The translations under genes were made by a program, and so were the position numbers. This document shows, piece by piece, positions 26,981 through 35,114 of a stretch of 64,000 bases of DNA. Where the stretch lies: NCBI RefSeq assembly GCF_002797975.1, contig NZ_PGET01000001.1, positions 1,736,001-1,800,000 on the forward strand, in the 5' to 3' direction. How positions within the stretch are numbered: the first letter of the stretch is position 1; every line of letters begins with the position of its first letter. The notes under the pieces are model-generated. The model saw nothing but the letters and a program-made list of their open reading frames with translations, was not told the DNA's origin and ran no database searches. Origin of the DNA: [Clostridium] celerecrescens 18A. Its GTDB lineage: Bacteria > Bacillota > Clostridia > Lachnospirales > Lachnospiraceae.

Positions 26981-28243
26981 TTATTTTAAATATTCCGACA
27001 GAGGTATCTCATCTGTACGGTCCAGAATAAGGTTCATGACCTTTACGGAAAACCCGCTTTGGTCCAGATACAGCAGATTATTTAAATCCCGGCGCCTTGC
27101 ATAAGCCTGATAGTCCTCAAGGGAACGGGCCGGATCCTTCCGCTGAAGCTGAACCGCCATGCCGGACTCCCGGAAATGGCTGGAAAGACGGATTGCATGT
27201 TCCCTGGCTTCTTTCTCATAAAGGATCATGGTGTTCACCAGATCAACCTTCATCTCGATCTTCTGCCGGGAAAGGGCCAGTAAAAGCTCATCCACCGAGA
27301 TTCCGAATCCCACGGCAGGAGCATTTTTACCAAACTGTTCCAAAAGCTTATCGTATCTTCCGCCATTCACTACGTAATCCCCGGTCCCGTAGGTATAAGC
27401 CTTAAAAATAATGCCGGTGTAATACTGATACTGACTCAGCATGCCGAGGTCATAGGAAACGTAATCAGAAAGCCCATAACATTCAAGAATCCGGCTTACC
27501 TCTTCCAAGCGTTCAATCGCCTTTAGCGCCCGTGGATTGGAGGTCAGTTCCCTGGCAGCCTGGATCTGATCAAGGGATCCAAACAGTTCCGGAAGCTTTA
27601 AAAATACCTGTTTTAACTCCGCTTTAATAGGCTGTGCCATCACCAGTTCTTCTACACCAAAATAATTCTTATTTTCAATAAGCTCTCTTAAGGCCTCTTC
27701 CATATCCTCATCCATGCCGGCTTCTTCCATCAATCCTTTAAAGAAATCCACTTCACCTAATTCCACCTGGAATTCCGTTAATCCTGCTGCCTTTAAGGCC
27801 CTGATTACCATCGCAAGAATTTCTGCATCTGCATCCGGAGAATCGTCTCCGATAAACTCCACTCCTGTCTGGCTGGCTTCCTTAAGCCGGCCCTGATAGC
27901 TGGAATTATTGATAAAGGTTCTCTCGATATAACAAAGACGGATGGGCATATCCTCATCCAGAAAATATTTGGCCGCACATCTGGCTATGGCAGGCGTTTC
28001 ATCCGGACGCAGCACCAAGGTTTGGTTATCCCTGTCAAAAAACTTAAACATCTCCTTTGCCTTGACACTTCCCCGGGACTCGTTGAAAATATCAAAAAAT
28101 TCGAAGGTGGGAGTTTCAATGTCCTGATATCCGCACAGATGGAAAACCTTTAACATCTTCTCCTGTACAGCAGCCTTTCTCGTACACTCTACTCCATAGA
28201 TATCCCGGACTCCATCCGGCGTATGTAACAGTTTATTTGCCAT
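26981..28243 (-). CDS. hisZ: ATP phosphoribosyltransferase regulatory subunit
   Basis: HisZ, a paralogue of histidyl-tRNA synthetase that lost aminoacylation and serves as regulatory subunit of short HisG. About 420 residues; motif 2-like LVLRPDETPAIARCAAKY and the class II core GRYDKLLEQFGKNAPAVGFGI are present. A bacterial HisS would carry a separate anticodon-binding domain of standard length; operon position supports HisZ. The start at 28243 has a GGAGG site; the longer frame to 28288 lacks support. First gene of the his operon. Confidence 0.93.
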   Translation of the reverse strand: MANKLLHTPDGVRDIYGVECTRKAAVQEKMLKVFHLCGYQDIETPTFEFFDIFNESRGSVKAKEMFKFFDRDNQTLVLRPDETPAIARCAAKYFLDEDMPIRLCYIERTFINNSSYQGRLKEASQTGVEFIGDDSPDADAEILAMVIRALKAAGLTEFQVELGEVDFFKGLMEEAGMDEDMEEALRELIENKNYFGVEELVMAQPIKAELKQVFLKLPELFGSLDQIQAARELTSNPRALKAIERLEEVSRILECYGLSDYVSYDLGMLSQYQYYTGIIFKAYTYGTGDYVVNGGRYDKLLEQFGKNAPAVGFGISVDELLLALSRQKIEMKVDLVNTMILYEKEAREHAIRLSSHFRESGMAVQLQRKDPARSLEDYQAYARRRDLNNLLYLDQSGFSVKVMNLILDRTDEIPLSEYLK

Positions 28244-28330
28244 AATAACCTCCGTCTTCTGCTTCGATCTTCCATGATAAACCGCCAAAACATGCAGTGA
28301 AGAAAAATATTTTCACAGTTTATTATTTTA

Positions 28331-28356
28331 TATCACTTTCTTGTAGTAAAGTGATA
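28331..28356 (-). other. Hairpin in the his operon leader
   Basis: TATCACTTT and AAAGTGATA form a perfect 9-bp inverted repeat with an 8-base loop about 13 bases after the predicted transcription start. It may stabilise the 5' end or be an operator. No T-box signature is seen in the leader. Confidence 0.5.
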
Positions 28357-28375
28357 ATTTGATAACGTATAGTCG

Positions 28376-28404
28376 ATTATAGGGGAAAAAGCGTTTCTTG
28401 TCAA
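28376..28404 (-). promoter_or_regulatory. Consensus sigma-A promoter of the his operon
   Basis: Perfect TTGACA (28399-28404) and perfect TATAAT (28376-28381) separated by 17 bases on the minus strand. The -35 overlaps the recU stop codon. The predicted start near 28369 leaves a leader of about 125 bases. Confidence 0.92.
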
Positions 28405-28934
28405 TCTCTTCTATCCAAATCTTTCTGAATCAGTTCCAGGTAGTGGACGAAAATATCCCGTAACCTCCGTATCCGCCAGGTCTTATCCACCTCTTCATAG
28501 GTAAAGCTTTTCCGCCCGCCCTCTTCCATTCGTTTCCAGAACCGTTTCAGCTGGTCAAATGGGAGATAATAGATCTCATCCTTCTGAGTATAGGATAAAA
28601 TGATAAAAGCAATTCCTCCCTGACTTTCAAACTCTTCCATAAAAGCAACTTGATGAGGATGGATGTTTTGAAGGGGAAATGTGCCAGCCGAACATTCCTT
28701 GGCATCAAAGCATACCGGAATCCCCTGAACAGCCCCGATATAATCCACTGTACTTTTCTGGTCGAAATAGGCCAGGGTGATGTGGCGGCTTTCCTTATCA
28801 ATGGAAATCGGGGTGATCGGCGTCGGTATCTTCTGGATCAAAGCCAACCCTTTTTCCCGGTAGCTGTCATTGCTTCGGTTAATCAGATCTTCAAGAGCTG
28901 AACCTCTTAACCCTCTTGTATTCCAGGTTCCCAT
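28401..28934 (-). CDS. recU: Holliday junction resolvase RecU
   Basis: Firmicutes-type Holliday junction resolvase of 177 residues, used in recombination and chromosome segregation. The catalytic metal site is visible as STVDYIGAVQGIPVCFDAKE (Asp, Asp, Glu-Lys pattern) and the N-terminus has GTWNTRGLRGSALEDLIN, typical of RecU. It lies directly upstream of the his promoter and 9 bases after the pseudouridine synthase gene. Confidence 0.93.
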   Translation of the reverse strand: MGTWNTRGLRGSALEDLINRSNDSYREKGLALIQKIPTPITPISIDKESRHITLAYFDQKSTVDYIGAVQGIPVCFDAKECSAGTFPLQNIHPHQVAFMEEFESQGGIAFIILSYTQKDEIYYLPFDQLKRFWKRMEEGGRKSFTYEEVDKTWRIRRLRDIFVHYLELIQKDLDRRD

Positions 28935-28943
28935 CTCTGCCTC

Positions 28944-29906
28944 CTATCTCCATTCCCTGCATATCTTGGAAAAGGTCTTTGGTAAAGGCGCATAAAAGGT
29001 GCGGCCAGATAAGTAGGCAAGCGGCTCCGGCAGTTTAGGGAATGTCACCTGATAAGAGTGTAGGAGCTGGGATTGAATGTGATAAAGCTTTTTTGCTTCC
29101 TCGTTAACCCTGCTGTCCCCATATTTATAGTCTCCTACGATCGGGTGTCCAATGGAGGATAAATGAGCACGGATCTGATGGGTACGTCCTGTAATCAGAG
29201 TGACCTTAAGGAGAGTGTATCCTTCCTGCCACTTTACCGGCTCATATTCCGTAACTATCGGAGCGCATCCGGGAACCTCCTGCTTATAGACTGTCACCTG
29301 ATTGGTTGCTTCCGACTTGGTCAGATAGCCTGTGATCACCTGTTTATCTGAAATCTGCCCCTTTACCACGCACTGATAATACTTGTGGATGCTCCTGTCC
29401 TTAAAGGATGCTGACATGAGCTGAAGGCCTGGGAGCGACTTTCCTCCCACCACCAGGCCGCTGGTGTTCCGGTCCAGACGGTTGCACACGGAAGGCCGAA
29501 AGCTCCTTAACTGATCTTTGGATAGCTGTCCGCTCGAAACCAGATAATCGATCATGTATTCCACCATGGATTCATCCGACTCTTTAGCTTTCTGGGAGAG
29601 CATGCCTGCAGGCTTATTTACCAAAAGTATGTGCTCATCCTCATAAATAATGTTTAATGATACTTTTTTTACCTCCTGAAGCTTTACCTGGGAAAACTTT
29701 TCAATGGTTTCATCAGAGAGAAAAAGTTTGACCTCATCTCCTTCTGCAAGCTTTTCCGAGCCTTCACATTTCCTGCCGTTTAAGGTGATGTTCTTCTTTC
29801 TCATCATCTTATAGAGAAAGCTCTTTTCTGCAAGGTTTAAATATTTGGAAAGCAGCTTATCAAGGCGCTGCCCTGCTTCATTTTTCGATACAATCAATGA
29901 CTGCAT
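28944..29906 (-). CDS. RluA family pseudouridine synthase
   Basis: RNA pseudouridine synthase of 320 residues: N-terminal S4-like RNA-binding domain (residues 1-70, GQRLDKLLSKYLNLAEKSFLYKMM) and catalytic domain with NRLDRNTSGLVV, whose Asp is the nucleophile. RTHQIRAHLSSIGHPIVGDYKYG is also typical. The target may be rRNA (RluC/RluD-like), but this cannot be fixed from sequence alone. The upstream space contains a copy of the dispersed hairpin element. Confidence 0.93.
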   Translation of the reverse strand: MQSLIVSKNEAGQRLDKLLSKYLNLAEKSFLYKMMRKKNITLNGRKCEGSEKLAEGDEVKLFLSDETIEKFSQVKLQEVKKVSLNIIYEDEHILLVNKPAGMLSQKAKESDESMVEYMIDYLVSSGQLSKDQLRSFRPSVCNRLDRNTSGLVVGGKSLPGLQLMSASFKDRSIHKYYQCVVKGQISDKQVITGYLTKSEATNQVTVYKQEVPGCAPIVTEYEPVKWQEGYTLLKVTLITGRTHQIRAHLSSIGHPIVGDYKYGDSRVNEEAKKLYHIQSQLLHSYQVTFPKLPEPLAYLSGRTFYAPLPKTFSKICREWR

Positions 29907-29927
29907 GTTTTATCCTTTCCATATTAC

Positions 29928-30000
29928 TACCATGTATTTTGGACAGGCCCACCCCGCTTTATCGGGTGTAAAGGTATACCAGAAAGGTATTTCTGTCCTG
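29928..30000. repeat. Dispersed hairpin element, copy A
   Basis: Starts with CCATGTATTTTGG, continues with ACCCCG...CGGGT and ATACC-AGAAA-GGTAT hairpins, and is closed by GGACAG (29941-29946) / CTGTCC (29993-29998). Long form, similar to copy B at 31577-31651. Confidence 0.6.
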
Positions 30001-30004
30001 CCGG

Positions 30005-30574
30005 TTACATGGATAAGCTTTTTAACAACGTAACACCACGCTCCACGCTGCCGTCATCCTTGTACTCTGCTTCCGGTCTCAGATTGGAAAGGCAATTGAA
30101 AAATTCCTCTTCATCCAGAATGAGCCTTATATCCAGCTTTACCTGATGGCTGAGGAACATATCCTTAAAAAAACACTCTGCTTTTCCTGTGTCCTGTTTT
30201 CTGGCTGAACAGTAAGCATAGATGCCGGTTGGATGAACCGCAGCCACATCCACCGGCATGACCGCATCCCTTGAGGTGATGATCAGATCGTAAAGCATTC
30301 TGCTTTTTCCTTCATGGGAACATGCTTTTTTATAGAGTTCCTGGTTCAGCGTTTTGTATTTCCATGAGGCCAAAAGGGGGGATGCCCAATTGGCCATCGG
30401 AAGGACGGATAGAATGGCTGTAACCGTCAGGATATTTTTAAAGGATGAGCTGTCTGCCATTGTACGGGCCAATAGCTGTATGAGTATCAGGGCCGCCCCG
30501 GCAAGGACTTTCCCTAATTCTGTTCTTTTATGATAATTACGGTAACCGTACTGTCCCTTCCTGTATCGTTTCAC
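30005..30574 (-). CDS. Membrane-anchored hypothetical protein
   Basis: A 189-residue protein of unknown function. A basic, Tyr-rich start (MKRYRKGQYGYRNYHKR) is followed by two hydrophobic segments (about residues 22-38 and 46-68), then a soluble domain (about 80-189) with an acidic, Glu-rich stretch DEEEFFNCLSNL. No motif is recognised. It is flanked on both sides by structured repeat elements, and its C-terminus is close to copy A. Confidence 0.65.
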   Translation of the reverse strand: MKRYRKGQYGYRNYHKRTELGKVLAGAALILIQLLARTMADSSSFKNILTVTAILSVLPMANWASPLLASWKYKTLNQELYKKACSHEGKSRMLYDLIITSRDAVMPVDVAAVHPTGIYAYCSARKQDTGKAECFFKDMFLSHQVKLDIRLILDEEEFFNCLSNLRPEAEYKDDGSVERGVTLLKSLSM

Positions 30575-30656
30575 TTTTATATTCCTCTTCCTTTGCCTTC
30601 TGGATATTCGTAATCCATTCGCTACTTGCTCACAGCGTGCCCCTCTTCACCAGACA

Positions 30657-30778
30657 TAACCTCATAGCTGATATTGCAGCTTGTCAGAAAGGGCTTACAC
30701 CCTTCTGACACAAGCAATTCCCAATCACCCCTTCTGCCTTTTCGGCATTCAAAGCGTGGGACTTACTTGATGAGGTTA
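30657..30778. repeat. Structured element with terminal inverted repeats, abutting the SDR gene
   Basis: TAACCTCAT (30657-30665) and ATGAGGTTA (30770-30778) close a 122-base element that holds a long inner hairpin (CTTGTCAGAA..GGG / CCC..TTCTGACA.AAG, about 30680-30714) and a TGCC-TTTTC-GGCA hairpin. The right arm contains the stop codon of the SDR gene. The layout resembles a small non-autonomous repeat or a structured 3' RNA. Only one copy is in the window. Confidence 0.55.
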
Positions 30779-31546
30779 AATAGTCTTCATAAGTCCCTTC
30801 ATAATACGAAAGATCACGGAGTGTGGAATTGTGTTGCACATAAGCCGGAAAGACTTCATGGTGGTTCCATATACAGAAACCGGACGCCCCATCATGCTGT
30901 CCCGCAAAGCAATGCGCACCACTTTCTTGGGATCAGCCATGACGATCCTCTTATAAAGAGGGATCTTTCCTGTGGTTTCCGCAATATCGAAAAATTCGGT
31001 TTTCACTGGTCCCGGGCATACCGCCGTCACATAAATTCCCTTTTGCTTCAATTCTTCATTCAGCGCCCTGCTGTAACTTAACACAAAGGATTTTGTAGCC
31101 GCATAAATGGCAAATCCGGGTTGGGGCAGAAAGGAAGCAGCAGAGGAAAACTGTATGATGCGGCTGTTCTTTGACATATAGGGAAGGACCATATGAGTCA
31201 CAGCACAAAGGGCTTCGCAGTTTAATTCCACCATGCCCATCTCATCCCCTATATTTATGCTCCCCACGGCGCCGATTTTTCCATAACCTGCCGCGTTGAT
31301 TAACCACTTTACCTCTGGCTTTTCTTTCGCCAGGATATCCTCTAAGCTCATCAGTTTGCTTTTATCCGTCAGGTCAATGGCAAAGGTCCGGACCTTAACC
31401 GGAACATGAGGGGACAGCTCTTCCAGCCGGTCTTCCCTTCTGGCGATGGCCCATATTTCCCCAATCCCATTAAAACGGTCAGCAATCTGCATGATAAATT
31501 CTCTTCCCATGCCGGAAGACGCACCTGTTACAATGGCAATCTTCAT
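30776..31546 (-). CDS. Short-chain dehydrogenase/reductase family protein
   Basis: Classical SDR oxidoreductase of 256 residues with the Rossmann motif VTGASSGMGREF, the NAAG-type NAAGYGKIG, catalytic Ser in FSSAASFLPQPGFA and YAATKSFVLSYSRAL (Tyr/Lys). The PG motif is VCPGPVKTEFF. The substrate is not predictable. The start at 31546 has an AGAAGGGA site; upstream codons to 31600 fall in the repeat copy B region and are unlikely to be translated. Its stop codon lies in the arm of the 30657-30778 element. Confidence 0.9.
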   Translation of the reverse strand: MKIAIVTGASSGMGREFIMQIADRFNGIGEIWAIARREDRLEELSPHVPVKVRTFAIDLTDKSKLMSLEDILAKEKPEVKWLINAAGYGKIGAVGSINIGDEMGMVELNCEALCAVTHMVLPYMSKNSRIIQFSSAASFLPQPGFAIYAATKSFVLSYSRALNEELKQKGIYVTAVCPGPVKTEFFDIAETTGKIPLYKRIVMADPKKVVRIALRDSMMGRPVSVYGTTMKSFRLMCNTIPHSVIFRIMKGLMKTI

Positions 31547-31576
31547 AATCGTTCCCTTCTTTTTTATTATTTTTGC

Positions 31577-31651
31577 CTGCATATCTGGGGCAGAGCCCAC
31601 CCCGCTTTTTTCGGATGTGAATATACCCGAAGGGTATACTTTGAATACAGG
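31577..31651. repeat. Dispersed hairpin element, copy B
   Basis: Contains GAGCCCACCCCGC as in copy A and a perfect TATACCC-GA-A-GGGTATA hairpin (about 31622-31638). It fills the gap between ygiQ and the SDR gene. Confidence 0.6.
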
Positions 31652-31652
31652 A

Positions 31653-33593
31653 TTATTTTTTACCTGCTTTTTTATGGATGTTCCTAATGGTCTTTTTCTT
31701 TTGCTCCCGACGATCTTTTGTCTCTGAAGCCGCCCCTCTTTTCCCGCTGCCAGGATTCTTCCCTGTTTTATTCTCTGAGAAACCTCCTGGTGAACCTGTC
31801 TTCGGACGGATTAAGCATTTTTTATCATACCCGATCAAATCGGTGCGGCCTGCCAGTCTTAATGCCTCGGAAACCAATTCATAGTTTTTCGGATTCCGAT
31901 ACTGGATAAGCGCTCTTTGCATGGCCTTTTCATGAGGATTGACCGGTACATATACCTTTTCCATGGTACGGGGATCATATCCCGTGTAATACATACAGGT
32001 GGATATGGTGGAAGGGGTAGGATAAAAGTCCTGGACCTGTTCCGGCATATATCCCAAATCCCGTAAATATTCTGCAAGCTCCACGGCTTCCGAAAGTCCG
32101 GAGCCTGGATGGGATGACATTAAATAGGGAACCAGATACTGTTTCATACCAAGCCGCCCATTCATGTCCTTATATTCCTTTACAAACTGGCGATATACCT
32201 GATTTTGGGGCTTTCCCATTTTTGAAAGCACCTTGTCCGATACATGCTCCGGGGCCACCTTTAGCTGTCCGCTGACATGGTACTGACAAAGCTCTTTTAA
32301 AAACTTTTTCCCGGGATCCGCCAGCACATAATCAAACCGGATGCCAGAACGGATGAATACCTTTTTCACCTTTGGCAGGCTTCTTAGCTTTCTCAGTAAC
32401 TCGATATAATCCGAATGGTCCGCTTTCAGATTTTTGCATGGTTCCGGGAACAGGCACTGCCGGTTGGAGCAAGCCCCTTTTGTCATCTGTTTTTCACAGG
32501 CCGGGTATCTGAAATCCGCTGTGGGTCCTCCTACGTCATGGATATATCCCTTAAAGTCCGGTTCCTCTGTTAAAAGCTTTGCCTCATCCAGAAGGGAATT
32601 ATGGCTTCTTGCTTGTATAATCCTGCCCTGATGAAAGGTAAGAGCACAGAAACTGCAGGCGCCAAAGCACCCCCGGTTGCTGATCAGACTGAATTTAATT
32701 TCACGGATGGCCGGAACTCCTCCAAGCTCCTCATAGGAAGGATGGTAATTTCTCATATAAGGAAGAGCATAAACCTCATCCATTTCCTCCATGGAAAGAG
32801 GCTTGGCCGGAGGATTCTGAACAACAAACAGATTGTCTTTATATGGCTCCACCAGACGCTTTCCGGTAAATGGGTCCGTATTATTATATTGAATGTAATA
32901 GCTTTTTGCGTATTCTTGTTTTTCAGCCTTCATTTTATCAAAAGAAGGAAGGATCTGGGCATCATATACGGATTCCAGGCTGTCCGTCTTATAGACTGTG
33001 CCATCGATAAAAGTGATATCCTTGATGTCGATCCCGCTATTCAATGCGTCTGCAATTTCCACAATGGACTTTTCCCCCATCCCATAGGAAATTAAGTCCG
33101 CCTGGGAATCAATCAGAATGGAATGCTTTAACCGGTCCGACCAGTAATCGTAATGAGCCAGACGCCTTAAGCTGGCTTCAATGCCGCCGATAATGACAGG
33201 CGCTTTCCTATATGCGGACCGGATCAGATTACAGTATACCGTAACCGCATAGTCAGGACGCTTTCCCATAACGCCCCCTGGTGTATAAGCATCCTGCTGT
33301 CTGCGTTTCTTCGAAACAGAATAATGATTTACCATGGAATCCATGTTGCCGCCGGAAACCAGGAATCCCAGGCGTGGTTCTCCTAAGACCTGAATGCTTG
33401 CCCGATCCTTCCAGTCCGGCTGGGATATAATCCCCACTTTATAGCCATGGGCCTCTAAAAGGCGGCTGATAATGGCATGGCCAAAGGACGGATGGTCCAC
33501 ATAGGCATCTCCGGTGACATAGATAAAGTCACATTGTTTCCACCCTCTGATATTCATATCAGCCCGGCTCATGGGAAGATAATCGTGCATCAT
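31653..33593 (-). CDS. YgiQ family radical SAM protein
   Basis: Large radical SAM protein of 646 residues (UPF0313/YgiQ). The 4Fe-4S motif is NRGCFGACSFCALTFHQGR, preceded by an N-terminal region typical of the family (FIYVTGDAYVDHPSFGHAII) and followed by SGIRFDYVL and a Lys/Arg-rich C-terminal tail of about 50 residues. The function of YgiQ is not established. Its start overlaps the HAD phosphatase gene stop by 4 bases. Confidence 0.92.
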   Translation of the reverse strand: MMHDYLPMSRADMNIRGWKQCDFIYVTGDAYVDHPSFGHAIISRLLEAHGYKVGIISQPDWKDRASIQVLGEPRLGFLVSGGNMDSMVNHYSVSKKRRQQDAYTPGGVMGKRPDYAVTVYCNLIRSAYRKAPVIIGGIEASLRRLAHYDYWSDRLKHSILIDSQADLISYGMGEKSIVEIADALNSGIDIKDITFIDGTVYKTDSLESVYDAQILPSFDKMKAEKQEYAKSYYIQYNNTDPFTGKRLVEPYKDNLFVVQNPPAKPLSMEEMDEVYALPYMRNYHPSYEELGGVPAIREIKFSLISNRGCFGACSFCALTFHQGRIIQARSHNSLLDEAKLLTEEPDFKGYIHDVGGPTADFRYPACEKQMTKGACSNRQCLFPEPCKNLKADHSDYIELLRKLRSLPKVKKVFIRSGIRFDYVLADPGKKFLKELCQYHVSGQLKVAPEHVSDKVLSKMGKPQNQVYRQFVKEYKDMNGRLGMKQYLVPYLMSSHPGSGLSEAVELAEYLRDLGYMPEQVQDFYPTPSTISTCMYYTGYDPRTMEKVYVPVNPHEKAMQRALIQYRNPKNYELVSEALRLAGRTDLIGYDKKCLIRPKTGSPGGFSENKTGKNPGSGKRGAASETKDRREQKKKTIRNIHKKAGKK

Positions 33594-34255
33594 GATATTT
33601 CGACCTTTCTTTTCAGTATCTGGTGATAATCGTATATAAAATAGTCAGCTAGCTGCCGTTTTTCTTCTTCCATCTCTCTGGAAAATTCATCATCAATGGC
33701 GCAGACCGTCATGCCTGCACGCTTTCCTGCCAGAATTCCTGCAGGGACATCCTCAAAGACCAGGCATTGATCAGGAGATACGGAAAGCTCCCCTGCAACC
33801 TTTAAATAAATATCCGGCGCAGGCTTACCATAAGTCACCTCGCAGGAAGTAGCCACTACCTGAAAATATTGCCCGATATTTAAGGAATCAATCACCGCAT
33901 CCACCATCTGCCTGCCATTGCTGGTGGCGATTCCAGCCTTTAATCCTCTTTCAGTGATATATTTAAGAAAATCTCCTGCTCCCGGCTTTAACCAAACCTC
34001 GTTCCTGTATTTTTCAATGGACATATCCGTCCACACAGCCTTGATTTCCTCAAGGGATTCTTTCAGCTTGAACCGCTCTTTAAAATAAAAAGCGGTTTCC
34101 GAAAAGCTCATCCCTTCAATCTCCTTTTGTAAATCTTCCGGACATGCAAGCCCTCTGCTGCCAAGAAATTCTATATCAATGGATTTCCACATCCACATGG
34201 AATCAACCAGTGTTCCATCCAGATCAAAAATCACTGCTTTCTTTTCCTCTAACAT
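33590..34255 (-). CDS. HAD family hydrolase (beta-phosphoglucomutase-like)
   Basis: A 221-residue HAD superfamily phosphatase with the four motifs: VIFDLDGTLVDS (nucleophile Asp), ATSNGR (motif II), KPAPDIYL (Lys, motif III) and FEDVPAGILAGKRAGM (motif IV). The cap is the helical type of beta-phosphoglucomutase and DOG phosphatases. The substrate is probably a phosphosugar. Followed directly by ygiQ. Upstream lies the 52-bp tandem duplication. Confidence 0.92.
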   Translation of the reverse strand: MLEEKKAVIFDLDGTLVDSMWMWKSIDIEFLGSRGLACPEDLQKEIEGMSFSETAFYFKERFKLKESLEEIKAVWTDMSIEKYRNEVWLKPGAGDFLKYITERGLKAGIATSNGRQMVDAVIDSLNIGQYFQVVATSCEVTYGKPAPDIYLKVAGELSVSPDQCLVFEDVPAGILAGKRAGMTVCAIDDEFSREMEEEKRQLADYFIYDYHQILKRKVEIS

Positions 34256-34276
34256 CCTCTGCTTTTGTCTTCCTTT

Positions 34277-34380
34277 CCTTAAGATTGCCCATGTAGTTTG
34301 GGCATAAAGAGATTCCCGAAGGGTGTTTCCTTAAGATTGCCCATGTAGTTTGGGCATAAAGGGATACCCGAAGGGTGTTT
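34277..34380. repeat. 52-bp tandem duplication of the dispersed hairpin element (copies C and D)
   Basis: Two head-to-tail 52-bp units (34277-34328 and 34329-34380) differ at two positions. Each carries GCCCA-TGTAGTT-TGGGC and CCC-GAA-GGG hairpins. They fill the gap between the HAD gene and the pseudouridine synthase gene. Confidence 0.85.
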
Positions 34381-34382
34381 CC

Positions 34383-35114
34383 TTATTTACCATGATTTTT
34401 TAGACTCAGGATTTCATCCTCTGAAAGCGGGCGGTATTCACCCGGTTTTAATGCCTCATCTAATATAAGGCTTCCCATAGACATTCTCTTTAAGTATATC
34501 ACACAGCACCCAAGAGTTTCAAACATCCGTTTGACCTGATGAAATTTTCCTTCCCGGATGGTCAGGTGGATTTCAGAAGGTACCTTATTTTTCCCCTGCT
34601 TAAGTACTTCCAGCAGGGCTGGCATTGTGGGCGTTCCATCGGAAAGCACAAGCCCTTCCTCCATGCGTTCCTTTGCATCAGGCGGAAGCTCCCCTTCAAC
34701 CCGTGCAAAATAAACCTTATCCACATGCTTTTTAGGAGACAGCAGCCGATGAGCCAGGTCTCCGTCATTGGTGATAAGAAGAAGCCCCTCCGTATCAATA
34801 TCCAGCCGTCCCACAGGAAAAAGATCATCCCGTTTCCGCTCCTCAATGAGACTGATCACGGTTTCATAACGGGAATCTTCTGTGGCAGATACCACGCCCT
34901 GGGGCTTGTTTAGCATGTAATATTCATACCGGACATAGGACACTGGACGCCCATCCACGGATACTTGTTGTTGTTCCGGATCGATTTTGCGCTCTGCCCT
35001 TTTCTCCGGTATGCCATCTACCAGAATCCTGCCTTTCCTGGCCATTTCTTTGATCTGGCTTCTCGTTCCTTCTCCCATCTCTGTTAAATATTTATCAAGT
35101 CTCAGTTCCTTCAT
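34383..35114 (-). CDS. RsuA/RluB family pseudouridine synthase
   Basis: Pseudouridine synthase of 243 residues: N-terminal S4 domain (LRLDKYLTEMGEGTRSQIKEMARKG) and catalytic domain with VGRLDIDTEGLLLITNDG, where the Asp after RL is the nucleophile. The start at 35114 (MKELRLDKY) shares bases with the stop of the RsmF-like gene. The size fits RsuA, the 16S U516 enzyme, better than RluB, but that remains a guess. Confidence 0.92.
   Translation of the reverse strand: MKELRLDKYLTEMGEGTRSQIKEMARKGRILVDGIPEKRAERKIDPEQQQVSVDGRPVSYVRYEYYMLNKPQGVVSATEDSRYETVISLIEERKRDDLFPVGRLDIDTEGLLLITNDGDLAHRLLSPKKHVDKVYFARVEGELPPDAKERMEEGLVLSDGTPTMPALLEVLKQGKNKVPSEIHLTIREGKFHQVKRMFETLGCCVIYLKRMSMGSLILDEALKPGEYRPLSEDEILSLKNHGK

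Noticed and set aside
28244..28369. T-box or histidine attenuator in the his leader
   Set aside because: The leader of about 125 bases has no T-box sequence, no run of His codons in a leader frame and no clear terminator.
34277..34380. Tandem repeats as a possible CRISPR array
   Set aside because: The two units are directly adjacent with no unique spacers, and are copies of a dispersed hairpin element.
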